From positions 868,001-932,000 of the forward strand of contig NZ_JBHTIH010000003.1 of assembly GCF_042677045.1 (NCBI RefSeq): a DNA stretch of 64,000 bases. The letters run 5' to 3'. Positions within the stretch are counted from its first letter, which is position 1, and each line of letters opens with the position of its first letter. Positions 50,585 through 58,462 of this stretch are shown in pieces. This DNA comes from Lysobacter_K koreensis (GTDB lineage: Bacteria > Pseudomonadota > Gammaproteobacteria > Xanthomonadales > Xanthomonadaceae). The position numbers and the translations under genes were made by a program. The notes below the pieces were generated by a model, which saw nothing but the letters and a program-made list of their open reading frames with translations, had not been told where the DNA came from and did no database searches.

Positions 50585-52690
50585 TCACCAGATCACCACC
50601 TGCTTGTCGCCCTCGCGCACCATCGGCTGGCCCGGCTTGCACGAGAACGCCGCGGCGAACGCCGGCAGGTTCGACGGCGCGCCGATCGCGCGGAAGTTGG
50701 CCGGCGCGTGCGGGTCGGTGGTCAGGCGCACGTTGAGCTCTTCCGGGGTGAAGTTGCGGCGCCACACGGTGGCCCAGTTGGCGAAGAAGCGCTGGTCGCG
50801 GGTCAGGCCGTCGGTCTTGGGATCGGGCTTGTCGCCCGCGGCCGCCTTCATCGCGTCGTAAGCCACCGCCAGGCCGCCGAGGTCGGCGATGTTCTCGCCC
50901 AGGGTCAGCTTGCCGTTGACGTTCTTGCCCTTGACCGCCTCGTAGCCGTCGAACTGGTTGACCAGCTTGTCGGTCAGGCCGGTGAAGCCCTTGGCGTCGG
51001 CCGGGGTCCACCAGTTCTCGAAGTTGCCGGCCGGGCCGAAGCGGCTGCCCTGGTCGTCGTAGCCGTGGATCATCTCGTGGCCGATCACCGCACCGATGCC
51101 GCCGTAGTTGATCTCGTCGGTGGCATTGGGGTCGAAGAACGGCGGTTGCAGGATCGCGGCCGGGAACACGATCTCGTTCTGCAGCGGGTTGTAGTAGGCG
51201 TTGACCATCTGCGGCGGCATGCCCCACTCGGTCTTGTCGACCGGCTTGCCGATCTTGCCCATCATCCACTTGTAGTTGAACTCGTTGGCGGCCAGCACGT
51301 TGCCGATGTAGCTGTCGCGGCTGGTGGCCAGGCCATTCCACTCACGCCACTTGTCGGGGTAGCCGATCTTGGGGGTGAAGGCGGCCCACTTCTCCATTGC
51401 CTTCTTCTTGGTCTCCGGGCTCATCCAGGCCAGGTTCTCGATACGGACCTTGAGCGCGTCGCTGAGGTTCTTGACCAGCGTGACCATGCGCGCCTTGGAC
51501 TCCGGCGTGAACGCGACCTTGACGTACATCTGGCCCAGGGCCTCGCCGGCCTGGTTCTCGATGGTGTCGAGCACGCGCTTGCCACGCTCCTTGAGCTCCT
51601 TCTGGCCGCGCAGGGTCTGGTTGTAGAACGCGAAGTTCTGCTGCACGAACGCATCAGACAGGAACGGCGAAGCGCCATCGACCGTGTGGAAGCGCAGGTA
51701 GCTCTGCCACTGCGCGGCCGGCACGTCGACCAGCATCTTGCTGACTTCCTGGTGGAACGCCGGGATCGCCAGCGAGAACATCTTCGGCGTGGCCACGCCC
51801 TGCGATTCGAAGAACTTCGTCCACGGGAAGTTCGGGGTCAACTTGTCGGCCTCGGCCGGCGACACCGGGTTGTAGTACAGCGAGACGTCGCGCGACAGCT
51901 GCTCGCTCGACTTCGACACCTTGGCCAGGCGGGTCTCGAACGCGATCACGTCCTTGGCCTGCTTGGCGGCGTCCGCGGCGGCGATGCCCGACAGTTCCAG
52001 CACCTTGGCGATATGCGCCTGGTACGCGGCGAGCTTCTCCTTGTGCTCGGCCTTCTCGTAGTACTCCTTGTCCGGCAGGCCCAGGCCGCCCTGCGCGGCG
52101 TAGGCGATGTTGTTCTTGGAGTCCTTGAAGTCGGCTTCCGGGCCGAAGCCGAACAGGTCGTTCTCGCCCCTGGCGGCCGTGGTGCGCAGGTGCTCGGCGA
52201 TCTTCTCCGGGGTATCGAGCGCGGCGATCGCGTCCAGGCGGCCCTTGATCGGCTCGATGCCCTGGGCGTTGATCTTGGCCGCGTCCATGCCGGTGGCGTA
52301 GAAGTCGCCGACGATCTTCTCGACGCCGGTTGCGCCGGCCTTGGCCGCCGCCTGCTCGGCCAGCTGGCGCTGCACGCCGGTGGAACGCTCGTCGAGCATC
52401 TCGAACGCGCCCCACGAGGTGCGGTCGCCGGGGATGGCGTTGGCGGCCAGCCACTTGCCGTTGACGTAGCCGCCGAAGTCGGTGCACGCGTCCTTGCTGG
52501 TGTCCAGGTTGTCCAGGGTGAAGCGGTTGACCGGCGGCAGCTTGCTTTCGTCGATCGTGAACGCCGCGGCGTCGGCCGCCGGCTTGGCGGCATCGGCGGC
52601 CGGGGCGGCGGCGTCTTGCTTGGCGCACGCGGCCACGGCGGTGGCGATCGCGAGGGACAGCATCAGGACTTGCGGGCTTTTCAGGGACAT
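50585..52690 (-). CDS. M13-family metallopeptidase lipoprotein (paralogue 2)
   Basis: A 701-residue M13 zinc endopeptidase. Start at 52690 gives a lipoprotein signal (MSLKSPQVLMLSLAIATAVAAC) and an Ala/Asp-rich linker (KQDAAAPAADAAKPAADAAA). GTG at 52705 is an alternative start. M13 N domain: TDFGGYVNGKWLAANAIPGD, GLGLPDKEYYEKAEHKEKLA. Zinc site H538-EMI-H542 in IGHEMIHGYDDQGSRFG, Glu in GENIADLGGLAVAY, C-terminal SCKPGQPM and ending VVIW. Probably anchored to a membrane facing the periplasm or surface, unlike paralogue 1, which looks soluble. Confidence 0.96.
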   Translation of the reverse strand: MSLKSPQVLMLSLAIATAVAACAKQDAAAPAADAAKPAADAAAFTIDESKLPPVNRFTLDNLDTSKDACTDFGGYVNGKWLAANAIPGDRTSWGAFEMLDERSTGVQRQLAEQAAAKAGATGVEKIVGDFYATGMDAAKINAQGIEPIKGRLDAIAALDTPEKIAEHLRTTAARGENDLFGFGPEADFKDSKNNIAYAAQGGLGLPDKEYYEKAEHKEKLAAYQAHIAKVLELSGIAAADAAKQAKDVIAFETRLAKVSKSSEQLSRDVSLYYNPVSPAEADKLTPNFPWTKFFESQGVATPKMFSLAIPAFHQEVSKMLVDVPAAQWQSYLRFHTVDGASPFLSDAFVQQNFAFYNQTLRGQKELKERGKRVLDTIENQAGEALGQMYVKVAFTPESKARMVTLVKNLSDALKVRIENLAWMSPETKKKAMEKWAAFTPKIGYPDKWREWNGLATSRDSYIGNVLAANEFNYKWMMGKIGKPVDKTEWGMPPQMVNAYYNPLQNEIVFPAAILQPPFFDPNATDEINYGGIGAVIGHEMIHGYDDQGSRFGPAGNFENWWTPADAKGFTGLTDKLVNQFDGYEAVKGKNVNGKLTLGENIADLGGLAVAYDAMKAAAGDKPDPKTDGLTRDQRFFANWATVWRRNFTPEELNVRLTTDPHAPANFRAIGAPSNLPAFAAAFSCKPGQPMVREGDKQVVIW

Positions 52691-52933
52691 GCGGTTCAAG
52701 GTCACGGGGTAACTCCAGCCAGCGGGCGTGGGAAATGTCGGAAGACCACCCGGAAGGGCGTCGGCGGACACTAGCCCCCCGAGCGACCCCGGCGCGGGTG
52801 TCGAAGGTCATGCCACGGTGCTGCGCGGGTTGCGCAAGTCGCCGTGTTTCGTGATGAAGGTGGCGTCGCCGGGACCGCGAGGGCGCCCGTGCTACGTTTC
52901 CGCGCAATTGACGAAGGATCGACGGGGCGGCGC

Positions 52934-54316
52934 ATGCGGGTGCATTTCCACGGAGCGGCGGGCGAGGTTACCGGGTCCCTGCACGAGGTCGAGGCCGCCG
53001 GCAAGCGCCTGCTGCTGGACTGCGGGATGATCCAGGGCAGCCCCGAAGCCGAGCACCGCAACACCGAACCGTTCCCGTTCGAACCCACCGCGCTCGACGC
53101 GCTGGTCATCAGCCACGCCCACATCGACCACATCGGCCGGGTGCCGCTGCTGGTCAAGCGCGGCTTCCGCGGCCCGATCCATGCTCAGGCCGCGACCGCC
53201 GACCTGATGGCGATCATGCTGCTCGACGCGGCCTCGATCGCCGAAAGCGAAGCCGAGCGCGGCAACCGCCACCGCCGCGCGGGCGAGCCGCGGCTGCTGC
53301 CGCTGTACACCCGCGACGACGTCAATGCCGCGATGGCGCAGGTGCGGCCGCTGCCCTACGACACCCGCAAGGCGATCCTGGCCGGGGTCGAGATCGCGTT
53401 CCGCGAGGCCGGCCACATCCTCGGTTCGAGCGCGGTCGAGCTGTGGGCCGACGGCCGCAAGCTGGTGTTCTCAGGCGACCTCGGCCCGAAAGGCACGCCG
53501 ATCCTGCGCGACCCCGCGCCAATCGACGCCGCCGACCTGGTGCTGATGGAATCGACCTATGGCGACCGCAACCACCGCGAACGTGCCGACACCATCCGCG
53601 AGCTTGGCCGCATCCTCGACGAGGCCTGGCGCGACGGCGGCAACGTGCTGATCCCGGCGTTCGCGGTCGGGCGCAGCCAGGAACTGCTGTACTGGTTCGC
53701 GCTGCACGCGGACGAATGGAACCTGTCGCGCTGGAAGATCTACCTCGACAGCCCGATGGCGGCCAAGGTGATCGGCGTCTACCAGCGCCACCACGAGCTG
53801 TTCGACCCGCCAGCGCGCGCGGCGTGGGCGCACAGGCCCAGTCCGTTCACGATGTCGAACCTGCACGTCGCGCAATCGCCGCAGGAATCGATTGCGATCA
53901 ACCAGGTCGAGCGCGGCGCGATCATCATCGCCGGCAGCGGCATGGCCAACGCCGGCCGCATCGTCCACCACCTCAAGCACAACCTCAGCCGGCACGAGGC
54001 GCACGTGGTGTTCGTCGGTTACCAAGGCGAGGGCACACTGGGCCGGCGGCTGGTCAACGGCGCCAAGTGGGCGCGCATCCACGGCCGCGACTACCGGGTC
54101 AACGCGCAGGTGCACACGGTCGGTGGCCTGTCGGCGCATGCCGACCAGCAGGGGCTGATCGAGTGGTACGGCCACATCGAGGGGCACCCGTCGCTGGTGC
54201 TGGTGCACGGCGAGGACCTGGCGCGCGAGGCGCTGGCCGGCGAGATCGGAGAGCGCTTCGGCACCGACGTGACGCTGGCGCGGCCGGGGATGACGCTGAA
54301 CGTGGGAGGCGATTGA
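52934..54316 (+). CDS. Beta-CASP metallo-beta-lactamase-fold nuclease-like protein
   Basis: A 460-residue protein of the RNA-processing MBL group (CPSF/YsiA-like). Zinc motif H61-A-H63-I-D65-H66 in ISHAHIDHIGR, motif 3 GHILGSSAVEL, motif 4 VFSGDLGPKG, then beta-CASP segments LMESTYGDRNHRER, LIPAFAVGRSQELLYW, IIIAGSGMANAGRIVHHLKH and the closing HTVGGLSAHADQQGLIEWYG and LVHGE. These are the marks of RNA exo/endonucleases; the target is unknown. Start at 52934 (MRVHFHGAAGEVTGSLHEVE) matches the family. Confidence 0.94.
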   Translation: MRVHFHGAAGEVTGSLHEVEAAGKRLLLDCGMIQGSPEAEHRNTEPFPFEPTALDALVISHAHIDHIGRVPLLVKRGFRGPIHAQAATADLMAIMLLDAASIAESEAERGNRHRRAGEPRLLPLYTRDDVNAAMAQVRPLPYDTRKAILAGVEIAFREAGHILGSSAVELWADGRKLVFSGDLGPKGTPILRDPAPIDAADLVLMESTYGDRNHRERADTIRELGRILDEAWRDGGNVLIPAFAVGRSQELLYWFALHADEWNLSRWKIYLDSPMAAKVIGVYQRHHELFDPPARAAWAHRPSPFTMSNLHVAQSPQESIAINQVERGAIIIAGSGMANAGRIVHHLKHNLSRHEAHVVFVGYQGEGTLGRRLVNGAKWARIHGRDYRVNAQVHTVGGLSAHADQQGLIEWYGHIEGHPSLVLVHGEDLAREALAGEIGERFGTDVTLARPGMTLNVGGD

Positions 54317-54894
54317 TCGTCCAGTGACTGCGTCCACCCAAGTCGCTGGCTTGGCTCCCTCTCCCTCCGGGAGAGGGTTGGGGTGAGGGGCCGGCGGAGC
54401 CAGGCGGGTGAATTGCGGCGGAGGTCATCAGCCCGGGCCTTGCTCTATCTCGGCAACCCAGCCACTGCCGTTGCGTCGAACCCTCACCCTCGGTCCCTCT
54501 CCCGGCGGGAAAGGGAGACCAATCAAGCTGAACAGCCACGACAGCTCACCAAATTCGGCTGGCTTGTCCCACCCCTTTCGCGTACAGTTCGCCCCGTTCA
54601 GCGCACGGCTGCCACCCCGCAAGGGGTACGTTTCCCAGGTTGCCCGTCGTATTGGCGTGATCATCCTTGATCAAGAACCCGCACATCCATGTGCGGACTT
54701 TCCAATGCGACTATTTATCCAGCCACGTCTTTCGTAGCGCCGACACGGTCCGGAGCATCCGGCACCGTCTAAATTCGATACTCGCAGCGCGGTTCAAGGG
54801 AACGCTGGGGTTATCACACGACCGCCTGATCCAGGTTGCGCACGCCATGTGTGCCTTCCCGGTGTCGGCATTCGTGGACCACCGGAGTTCCATC
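54317..54894. other. 578-nt gap upstream of the RhlE-type helicase gene
   Basis: No gene supported. The left 200 nt contain two opposed copies of the CCCTCTCC/GGAGAGGG repeat. The right part (about 54560-54894) is likely a long 5' leader of the helicase gene, as DEAD-box genes often have cold-responsive leaders. No defined riboswitch is recognisable. A GGAG lies before the helicase ATG. Confidence 0.5.
54354..54520. repeat. Opposed copies of the CCCTCTCC/GGAGAGGG dispersed repeat
   Basis: Copy A (54354-54390: GCTCCCTCTCCCTCCGGGAG plus AGGGTTGGGGTGAGGGG) and copy B (54481-54520: CCCTCACCCTCGGTCCCTCT plus CCCGGCGGGAAAGGGAG) are inverted relative to each other, each being a small hairpin. The tgt 3' end holds a related copy. 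Confidence 0.65.
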
Positions 54895-56235
54895 ATGACT
54901 TTTGAATCCCTCGGGCTTGCGCCCGCGTTGCTGCGCGCGCTCGGCGAGCAGAACTACAACACCCCGACCCCGATCCAGTTGCAGGCGATCCCGCTGGCGA
55001 TGGCCGGCCACGACCTGCTGGGCGGCGCCCAGACCGGCACCGGCAAGACCGCCGCGTTCGGCCTGCCGCTGCTCAACCACCTGTCCAAGCTGACCGGCGT
55101 CAACGGCCCGCGCAAGCCGCGCGCGCTGGTGCTGGTGCCGACCCGCGAGCTGGCGGTGCAGGTCAACGACAGCCTGCGTGGCTACGCCAAGCACCTGCGC
55201 CTGAACATCTGTTCGATCTACGGCGGCGCCGGCATGGGCCCGCAGGTCGACATGCTGCGTCGCGGCGTCGACGTGCTGGTCGCCACCCCCGGCCGCCTGA
55301 TCGACCACCTCGAGCGCGGCACCGCCAAGCTCGACGCAATCGAGGTGCTGGTGCTCGACGAAGCCGACCGCATGCTCGACATGGGCTTCCTGCCGGCGAT
55401 CAAGCGCGTGCTCGCGCGCCTGCCGCAGCAGCGCCAGACGATGCTGTTCTCGGCCACGTTCGAGGCTGAGATCAAGAAGCTCGCGCTCGAGTTCATGGTC
55501 AACCCGCAGCAGGTGCAGGTCGCCGCCAACAACACCATCGCCGACACCATCGCCCACAAGGCGCACCCGGTCGACGGCGGTCGCAAGCGCGACCTGCTGA
55601 TCCAGATCCTGACCCAGCGCCACACCGACCAGGTGCTGGTGTTCGGCCGCACCAAGCACGGCTGCAACCGCCTGGCCGAACAGCTGGAAGACGCCGGCCT
55701 CAAGGCCGTCGCGATCCACGGCAACAAGAGCCAGGCCCAGCGCCAGAAAGCCCTGCGCGACTTCAAGGCGAACAAGGCCCGCGTGCTGGTCGCCACCGAC
55801 GTCGCCGCGCGCGGCCTCGACATCCCCGACCTGCCGCTGGTGATCAACTTCGACCTGCCGATGGTGGCCGAGGACTACGTGCACCGCATCGGCCGCACCG
55901 GCCGCAACGGCGCCACGGGCGAGGCCATCTCGCTGGTGTCGCCGGATGAGGGCGGCCTGCTGCGCCAGATCCAGCGCATCCTCAAGGACGACATCCAGAT
56001 GGTGACGGTGGACGGCTTCGTGCCGACGCGCCCGATCCGCATGGGCTCGGACGCGCCCGGCGCGCGCAACCCGGGCGGTCGCCCGGGCGGCAACAACGGC
56101 CCGCGCAAGCCGGCCCCGCGCCACGGCCAGCCGGCCCCGCGCCACGCGCACGCCGGTCCGCAGCGCCGCGGCGGCGCCCCGGGCAGCGGCCGCAGCAGCG
56201 GTTCGGGTTCGCGCAGCGGGTTCAGCGGCGCCTGA
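54895..56235 (+). CDS. rhlE: DEAD-box RNA helicase, RhlE type
   Basis: A 446-residue ATP-dependent RNA helicase. Motifs in order: Q motif TPTPIQLQAIP, I AQTGTGKT, Ia PTRELAVQV, Ib TPGRLIDHL, II DEADRMLDMGF, III SATF, IV VLVFGRTKHGCNRLAE, V ATDVAARGLDIPDLPLVIN, VI HRIGRTGRNGATG. The C-terminus is an Arg/Gly/Pro-rich tail (from about residue 385) with repeated APRHGQPAPRHAHAGP, an RNA-binding extension typical of RhlE. The start at 54895 is set by the family start (MTFESLGLAPALLRALGE); the in-frame upstream codons are not conserved. Likely role in ribosome assembly or RNA decay. Confidence 0.96.
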   Translation: MTFESLGLAPALLRALGEQNYNTPTPIQLQAIPLAMAGHDLLGGAQTGTGKTAAFGLPLLNHLSKLTGVNGPRKPRALVLVPTRELAVQVNDSLRGYAKHLRLNICSIYGGAGMGPQVDMLRRGVDVLVATPGRLIDHLERGTAKLDAIEVLVLDEADRMLDMGFLPAIKRVLARLPQQRQTMLFSATFEAEIKKLALEFMVNPQQVQVAANNTIADTIAHKAHPVDGGRKRDLLIQILTQRHTDQVLVFGRTKHGCNRLAEQLEDAGLKAVAIHGNKSQAQRQKALRDFKANKARVLVATDVAARGLDIPDLPLVINFDLPMVAEDYVHRIGRTGRNGATGEAISLVSPDEGGLLRQIQRILKDDIQMVTVDGFVPTRPIRMGSDAPGARNPGGRPGGNNGPRKPAPRHGQPAPRHAHAGPQRRGGAPGSGRSSGSGSRSGFSGA

Positions 56236-56259
56236 TCCAGGCGCACCGCTGAAATGAGA

Positions 56260-56288
56260 AAGGGCCGGCATTGCCGGCCCTTTTTTTG
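56260..56288 (+). terminator. Rho-independent terminator after the helicase gene
   Basis: Stem AGGGCCGGC / GCCGGCCCT with ATT loop followed by TTTTTT, 24 nt after the stop. Confidence 0.9.
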
Positions 56289-56545
56289 TGTGCGGCGACC
56301 GGGTTGCAACACCGTGGTCCGTCCAGCCTGCCGTTCCAGAACGCCACGAGCACCGCGCGAGCTAGGAGAAGACCGCTCCGGCACGCTCCGGAACCGCCTT
56401 GAAGCGGCGCAATGGCGCGGCAGCGGTCCGGCAACGGATTGAAGCCGTCTCCGATGAATGCTCTGGAGCACCCTGCCTGCGGGCTGATAGGCTCCGACCA
56501 GGGAGATTCGCACAACGGAACTGGCTTACGGTCAAGGAGGATCGA
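56289..56545. other. Leader region of the low-GC PAAR cassette
   Basis: About 260 nt between the helicase terminator and the PAAR gene. No gene supported; an in-frame ORF running back to 56399 lacks a ribosome site. G+C content falls from here rightwards. A strong AAGGAGG at 56534-56540 serves the TTG start of the PAAR gene. Confidence 0.5.
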
Positions 56546-57079
56546 TTGAGCAAGCTATGGATCGTACTCGGTGACTCGACGAGTGCTGGCGGTGTGGTTA
56601 TCACCGGTTCGCCAGGAACCGATATAGACGGCAAGCCCGTCGCCCGAATCGGGGACAAAGCCACGTGTCCGACACACAAGGGCATTTTCCCGATTGTCAC
56701 CGGCAACCCGTGCGAAGTAATCGACGGACAACCCGTAGCGCGCCACGGCGACAAGCTTGCATGCGGCTGCACGTTGATTGCCGGCAAGCAGAGCCGGACG
56801 TTCGATGATGATGGCGGCAGCAACAAACCCAGGCCTAGAGCGGACCAGGCGCGCGCGGCAGTCGCCGCGGCACCATCGGGTGTCGAAGAATTCGACGAAG
56901 CCTTCGTTCTACTCTCGGAGTTGACCGGCAAGCCCTTGAAGAACCGGCAATACAAGGTGACTCGTGCAAACGGTGCAGTAGAGAACGGCACTACCGATCA
57001 CGAAGGGAAGACTCACGTGGTCAAGACCGACAAGGCGGAGCTGCTGACGGTCGAGCTGGAAGAGGAAATCCCGGCATGA
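56546..57079 (+). CDS. PAAR-domain protein (type VI secretion spike tip) with C-terminal extension
   Basis: A 177-residue protein. The PAAR domain (residues about 3-86) has the repeated pattern GDSTSAGGVVITGSPGTDID, GKPVARIGDKATCPTHKG, NPCEVIDGQPVARHGDKLAC, and conserved His/Cys that bind zinc. PAAR proteins cap the VgrG spike and carry effectors. A linker (about 87-115) is followed by a small beta domain (FDEAFVLLSELTGKPLKNRQ-YKVTRANGAVENG-TTDHEGKTHVV) of the transthyretin-like kind found in such adaptors. The start is a TTG at 56546, five bases after a perfect AAGGAGG; no nearby ATG fits. Its stop overlaps the amidase start (ATGA). No tss genes or vgrG are in the window. Confidence 0.92.
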   Translation: MSKLWIVLGDSTSAGGVVITGSPGTDIDGKPVARIGDKATCPTHKGIFPIVTGNPCEVIDGQPVARHGDKLACGCTLIAGKQSRTFDDDGGSNKPRPRADQARAAVAAAPSGVEEFDEAFVLLSELTGKPLKNRQYKVTRANGAVENGTTDHEGKTHVVKTDKAELLTVELEEEIPA

Positions 57080-57855
57080 GCGCAAAGCACATCCAGGTCG
57101 GGCAATCGACCACCACCCCGGTGACGCAAACTCAGCGCAAGCGAGTCGACGTAAAGGTTTACGTGGACAACAAGGGGTGGGTACAGAACGCAGGGTTCGT
57201 TCTAAGGGCGGTGCCCGAGCTTGAGAAGGGCTCCATGACCGGACCCAAAGCAATCGTCCTGCATCGAACGTCCGGCGATAGCGTCGAAAGCGCGCTTGCC
57301 TCTGCCAAGCGAGGCGAGGGCACGCATTTTTACGTCGACAAGGATGGGACTGTTTACCAGGCCGCAAGCCTCTTGAAAAAAACGCATCACGTCGGGAGGA
57401 TCAAATCGAAGTGTTTCGCGGACGGTTCCTGTCCGGCCGATGAGATGCGCCTCATAAGGTCCTGGGGCTTTGCGCCCGGCAGAATCTACAGTCACGAGAA
57501 AGCCAAGGCGTATCCCGCGCGCTACCCGATGAACGAAGACAGCGTGGGGATCGAGACGGTTGCCAGCTGTCTTACGAACTGCCAGCCCAACGAGCCAGAC
57601 AACGTCACGTGGGATGCGCCAACACCCGAGCAGTCCGCAGCCATCAGCACGGTGGTCGGCATCCTGAAACGCCATTACGGTCTCGGCGACGCCGATATCT
57701 ACGAACATGACAAGGTTTCGTACAAGAAGGGCGGAGAAGGCGCCGGCCTCTACTCCGCAGACAGCGACAGCAGTCGTGGCTTTCCTCCCTCCTTTGATCA
57801 GGCGCTCCCCGGACATGAAACCCTTAGCCAGAACCCTAATCGCGGCGGTACTTAG
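57076..57855 (+). CDS. N-acetylmuramoyl-L-alanine amidase-type effector (Amidase_2/PGRP fold)
   Basis: A 259-residue predicted zinc amidase cleaving the peptide-sugar link of peptidoglycan. Apparent zinc ligands are His63 (AIVLHRTSG), His211 (YEHDKVSYKKGG) and, ten residues later, Glu221 where AmpD-type enzymes have Asp. Other family marks are GTHFYVDKDGTVYQA and DSVGIETVAS. There is no signal peptide, as expected for a type VI effector delivered by the adjacent PAAR protein. An N-terminal segment of about 55 residues and extra Cys (SKCFADGSCPADE; ASCLTNCQP) are not part of the core fold. Overlaps PAAR by 4 nt and the lipoprotein gene by 41 nt. Confidence 0.9.
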   Translation: MSAKHIQVGQSTTTPVTQTQRKRVDVKVYVDNKGWVQNAGFVLRAVPELEKGSMTGPKAIVLHRTSGDSVESALASAKRGEGTHFYVDKDGTVYQAASLLKKTHHVGRIKSKCFADGSCPADEMRLIRSWGFAPGRIYSHEKAKAYPARYPMNEDSVGIETVASCLTNCQPNEPDNVTWDAPTPEQSAAISTVVGILKRHYGLGDADIYEHDKVSYKKGGEGAGLYSADSDSSRGFPPSFDQALPGHETLSQNPNRGGT

Positions 57856-58252
57856 CATTCCGCTGCTTGCGTGCGGGGGACACGTAGGCGCGAAGGCCGA
57901 ATCGGAGAAGATCGTGCACGCCGTGCAGGTGTCTCCGGCCAGTTACCAGGGAAGTCCAGGGGACGCGTTGGAAGCAACTTGTAGAAACTGGAAGCTGTCA
58001 GCGAAGCAGGTCGAGCTTTTTTTCAGGATCAGTGAACGGTACGCAGAGGACCCATACAGTTCGTTCTATCAAATACCGTGCTCGATCTCGGGCAAGGTCG
58101 ATGCCGAAGGGAAGTCCTGGGATTTTGTGATCGGAGGCGGTGCTACGGCTACATGGAAGAGCGGCAAGGAAACCCGGTATTGGGGTTGCACCGCGAAAGC
58201 ATGCGAGTCGCTAGTTGTAATGCCGCACGACGGGATGGATCCGGATAAATGA
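57815..58252 (+). CDS. Lipoprotein, probable periplasmic immunity protein of the amidase
   Basis: A 145-residue predicted lipoprotein (MKPLARTLIAAVLSIPLLAC, lipobox LLAC). The mature part has four further cysteines (ATCRNW, QIPCSI, WGCTAKACES) that may form disulfides. No known family recognised. Its start lies 41 nt inside the amidase gene, and periplasmic location is where an immunity protein against a peptidoglycan amidase must act. The role is therefore inferred from position and export. Line counts of 47-52% G+C here, against about 63-68% in flanking genes, support recent acquisition of the cassette. Confidence 0.8.
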   Translation: MKPLARTLIAAVLSIPLLACGGHVGAKAESEKIVHAVQVSPASYQGSPGDALEATCRNWKLSAKQVELFFRISERYAEDPYSSFYQIPCSISGKVDAEGKSWDFVIGGGATATWKSGKETRYWGCTAKACESLVVMPHDGMDPDK

Positions 58253-58425
58253 GGGTCAAAGCTGCTCACTATCTCGCGACACTAAGCGGGGCTTTCACCT
58301 TGTTTCTCAGCGTGTCCGGCCTTGGTGACGACGAACAGAAAAAGCCCGGCACTCGTGATTTCGCAGGAGGGTCGGGCTCGGGACGTCGGCTTAGCGTTTT
58401 CCGCAGAGCGGTCTTGTGCAGATAG
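58249..58425 (+). CDS. Possible 58-residue small protein at the end of the PAAR cassette
   Basis: An ORF of 58 codons starts with an ATG overlapping the lipoprotein stop (ATGA) and reads MRVKAAHYLATLSGAFTLFL then SVSGLGDDEQKKPGTRDF, a signal-peptide-like N-terminus and charged mature part. The later half runs through the terminator of the opposite-strand DUF885 gene, so the end may be a degenerate remnant of a longer gene. It could be the stump of a second immunity-type gene. Low confidence. Confidence 0.35.
   Translation: MRVKAAHYLATLSGAFTLFLSVSGLGDDEQKKPGTRDFAGGSGSGRRLSVFRRAVLCR
58340..58378 (-). terminator. Terminator of the DUF885 gene
   Basis: On the minus strand AGCCCGA...(23 nt)...TGCCGGGCT followed by TTTTTC, about 90 nt past the stop at 58463. 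Long loop but a good U-tract. Confidence 0.55.
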
Positions 58426-58462
58426 GCGATGGGCGTCGAAGGGCGACGCCCATCGCTTAGCC

